Shown here one piece after another: positions 62,670 through 64,000 of a stretch of 64,000 nt of DNA. The position numbers and the translations under genes are program-made. Positions within the stretch are counted from its first letter, which is position 1. Every line of letters begins with the position of its first letter. The notes under the pieces are model-generated. The model made no database searches. It saw only the letters and a list, made by a program, of their open reading frames with translations, and had not been told where the DNA came from. The DNA comes from Alkalicaulis satelles (lineage in GTDB: Bacteria > Pseudomonadota > Alphaproteobacteria > Caulobacterales > Maricaulaceae), in contig NZ_VWOJ01000002.1 in the NCBI RefSeq assembly GCF_008630495.1, positions 697,001 to 761,000 of the forward strand, read 5' to 3'.

Positions 62670-62680
62670 CATGCGCCAGA

Positions 62681-64000
62681 TCAGGCCTCGGAAGCGGCGA
62701 TCAGCCGGCGCAGATGCGCGCGATGGGCGCGCGCCTCGCGTGAACCGAACAGGTCCGGCATCCAGCCCGGCCCGACCCAGCCCTTGATGTCGCCGATCGA
62801 GGCCAGCGCCGCCGAGCGCGAAGCTGGCGAGAAGCTGGAGTCGGACGTGATGGCGATCAGGCGCTGGAGATAGGCCACCTGCAGGTTCTGCCGGTAGGAG
62901 TTGGGCTCACCGCCCACATCGGCCTGGTACATGATGCGGGTCAGGTCGCGCATGTATTCGGCCGGGCTGTAGGTCCCGCCATAGCGCCGGGAATCCTGCA
63001 GCCGCTCAAGCACGTTCGGGTGGGTGAGATGGGCCAGAAGCGCCATCTGCTGGGCGAAGGCGCGGCTGTGAAGGGACGGGTCTTCATTGGAGCCGAAATG
63101 GTCGAAGAAACGCCGCTGGCGCTGCAGCCGGTCGGCGAAGGCCTCCTCGGCGGTGAAGGCGTCCGGGCCGAACATGGACGCCTCCAGCACCCGCAGGGCT
63201 TCTTCCTGCTTGGCGCGGGGCACCGGGATGAAGGGCCGCTCGGCGCCGGGCTGGCCGACCACGGCGCGGTTATTGTACACCCCGCCGATATGGCGCGTGG
63301 CCACATTGGCTGCGCCGAAACGCTGCCCGGTCAGGATCAGATAGCTGGTGAGCAGCGCCTGATAGGTCTCGCCTTCCTTCTCGAATTGCTCAGGCAGGGC
63401 CGTCAGGGTGTCATTGATGATATCAACACGCTGGGCGGCCCAGCCCACCGGATCGTCGGACAGGTCATTGATCATCACCCGCGGGTCGACGCCGCGTCCG
63501 GGCGCGCGCATGTCGTCGGCGTCATTGCCGAACGCCAGCTCCGGCTCGGTGGAGCGCGCCAGGATCGCCGGCAGGGCGTCCTCGTCGGTGGTGTAGCCGT
63601 ACTGGATCGCCCAGATGTCATAGGGTCCGGGCGTGTCCAGCGACCAGGGGCCCTGCTCCACGCCCGCCGGGGCGATGTTGAGCGCGGGATAATCCATGAT
63701 CGAGTTGGTCACCGGCCGCCCGTCATGGAGATGCTCGAGCGGCACCTCGGAGGTGGCGCGCATATTGTGCATCAGGCCCAGCGTATGGCCGATCTCGTGG
63801 ATCACCAGATAGGCCAGCGACTGGCGCTGCAGCTCGTCCATTTCCATCTGGCTGGCGCCGCGCGCCTGCAATGTGGCGAGCGCGGCCTGTGTCTCGAACT
63901 GCAGGTGTTCGGCGAAATTGCACATCTCGCCATGGGCGTGGTCGTGCACATGGGCCAGCTCGGGCCGGCCGGTCATTTCCGCCAGCATGTCTGCGGGCAG
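62681..64000 (-). CDS. Large zinc-dependent metalloprotease (N-terminal part beyond the window)
   Basis: The frame runs off the right edge: it is open upstream of the ATG at 63988, so about 440 C-terminal residues are visible and the start is not in the window. The zinc motif is VIHEIGHTLGLMHNMRATSE (HExxHxxxxxH) and SIMDYPALN follows as the Met-turn-like segment, as in the DUF4953/DUF5117 metalloprotease group. Family members are secreted or periplasmic peptidases of about 800-900 residues; a secretion signal would be in the missing part. Confidence 0.88.
   Translation of the reverse strand: MPADMLAEMTGRPELAHVHDHAHGEMCNFAEHLQFETQAALATLQARGASQMEMDELQRQSLAYLVIHEIGHTLGLMHNMRATSEVPLEHLHDGRPVTNSIMDYPALNIAPAGVEQGPWSLDTPGPYDIWAIQYGYTTDEDALPAILARSTEPELAFGNDADDMRAPGRGVDPRVMINDLSDDPVGWAAQRVDIINDTLTALPEQFEKEGETYQALLTSYLILTGQRFGAANVATRHIGGVYNNRAVVGQPGAERPFIPVPRAKQEEALRVLEASMFGPDAFTAEEAFADRLQRQRRFFDHFGSNEDPSLHSRAFAQQMALLAHLTHPNVLERLQDSRRYGGTYSPAEYMRDLTRIMYQADVGGEPNSYRQNLQVAYLQRLIAITSDSSFSPASRSAALASIGDIKGWVGPGWMPDLFGSREARAHRAHLRRLIAASEA

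Overview
The window is a GC-rich, densely packed piece of a bacterial chromosome. It most likely comes from a dimorphic marine alphaproteobacterium of the Maricaulales/Hyphomonadaceae group or a close relative of Caulobacter; this is inferred from gene content, not measured. The pointers are a CpdR response regulator, a GapR-type (DUF2312) nucleoid protein, a TTAA-N7-TTAA CtrA-type site, a 180-kDa-class NAD-glutamate dehydrogenase, a CxxC-less L31, a zapA–6S RNA–5-FCL block, and large TonB-dependent receptors. No prophage, integrase, transposase or CRISPR array was seen, so this looks like core chromosome with a few lineage-specific islands.

Layout. 1-1.9 kb: the tail of an ATP-grasp ligase overlapping a class-I amidotransferase-like (C26) hydrolase. 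2-7.1 kb: motA without motB, a lipoprotein M48 protease, a small secreted protein and a CHASE2 membrane protein. 7.2-10.3 kb: mnmC, a WecG/TagA glycosyltransferase and tRNA-Val(GAC). 10.5-15.9 kb: a TonB receptor followed by an S9 peptidase. 15.9-20.1 kb: cpdR, an N-formylglutamate amidohydrolase homologue, an XRE regulator, an IMPase-family phosphatase, a NifU-type Fe-S protein and a RutE-like nitroreductase. 20.1-22.6 kb: ftsY and mtaB. 22.7-26.7 kb: a MotA/ExbB-like plus OmpA-like pair, rpmE and a UbiH-family hydroxylase. A 105-bp palindromic repeat closes the hydroxylase gene.

26.8-30.8 kb (minus): ftsE-ftsX-ydcF-like-plsC-DUF2125, a cell-division and envelope operon. 30.9-34.8 kb: a zinc-ribbon protein, a secreted Cys-containing protein, ferredoxin-NADP reductase, 5-FCL, 6S RNA, zapA and a coiled-coil protein. 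34.9-39.9 kb: glmM, cysQ, an alpha/beta hydrolase, and gshB overlapping a GGCT-like gene. 39.8-46 kb: a small membrane protein, a universal stress protein, and an unusual exopolysaccharide locus (BcsB-like protein, outer-membrane barrel, processive GT2 synthase) with CtrA-type sites. 46-48.9 kb: a second secreted Cys protein, asd, an inverted GC-rich repeat and mdh.

49.0-53.8 kb: a complete vitamin B12 uptake unit (promoter, cobalamin riboswitch, btuB, btuF, btuC, btuD). 53.8-58.7 kb: NAD-glutamate dehydrogenase. 58.9-64 kb: an SDR reductase, a 420-base gene-free stretch, a TPR protein with a lipoprotein hydrolase, gapR, an unknown basic protein, and the C-terminal part of a large zinc metalloprotease cut by the window end.

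The least-explained parts are the CtrA-linked polysaccharide locus, the gshB/GGCT-like overlap, the ATP-grasp/C26 pair and the stator-like pair. None can be called a new system from sequence alone. All coordinates come from reading the sequence by eye, and start codons were chosen from ribosome-binding sites, overlaps and family lengths.
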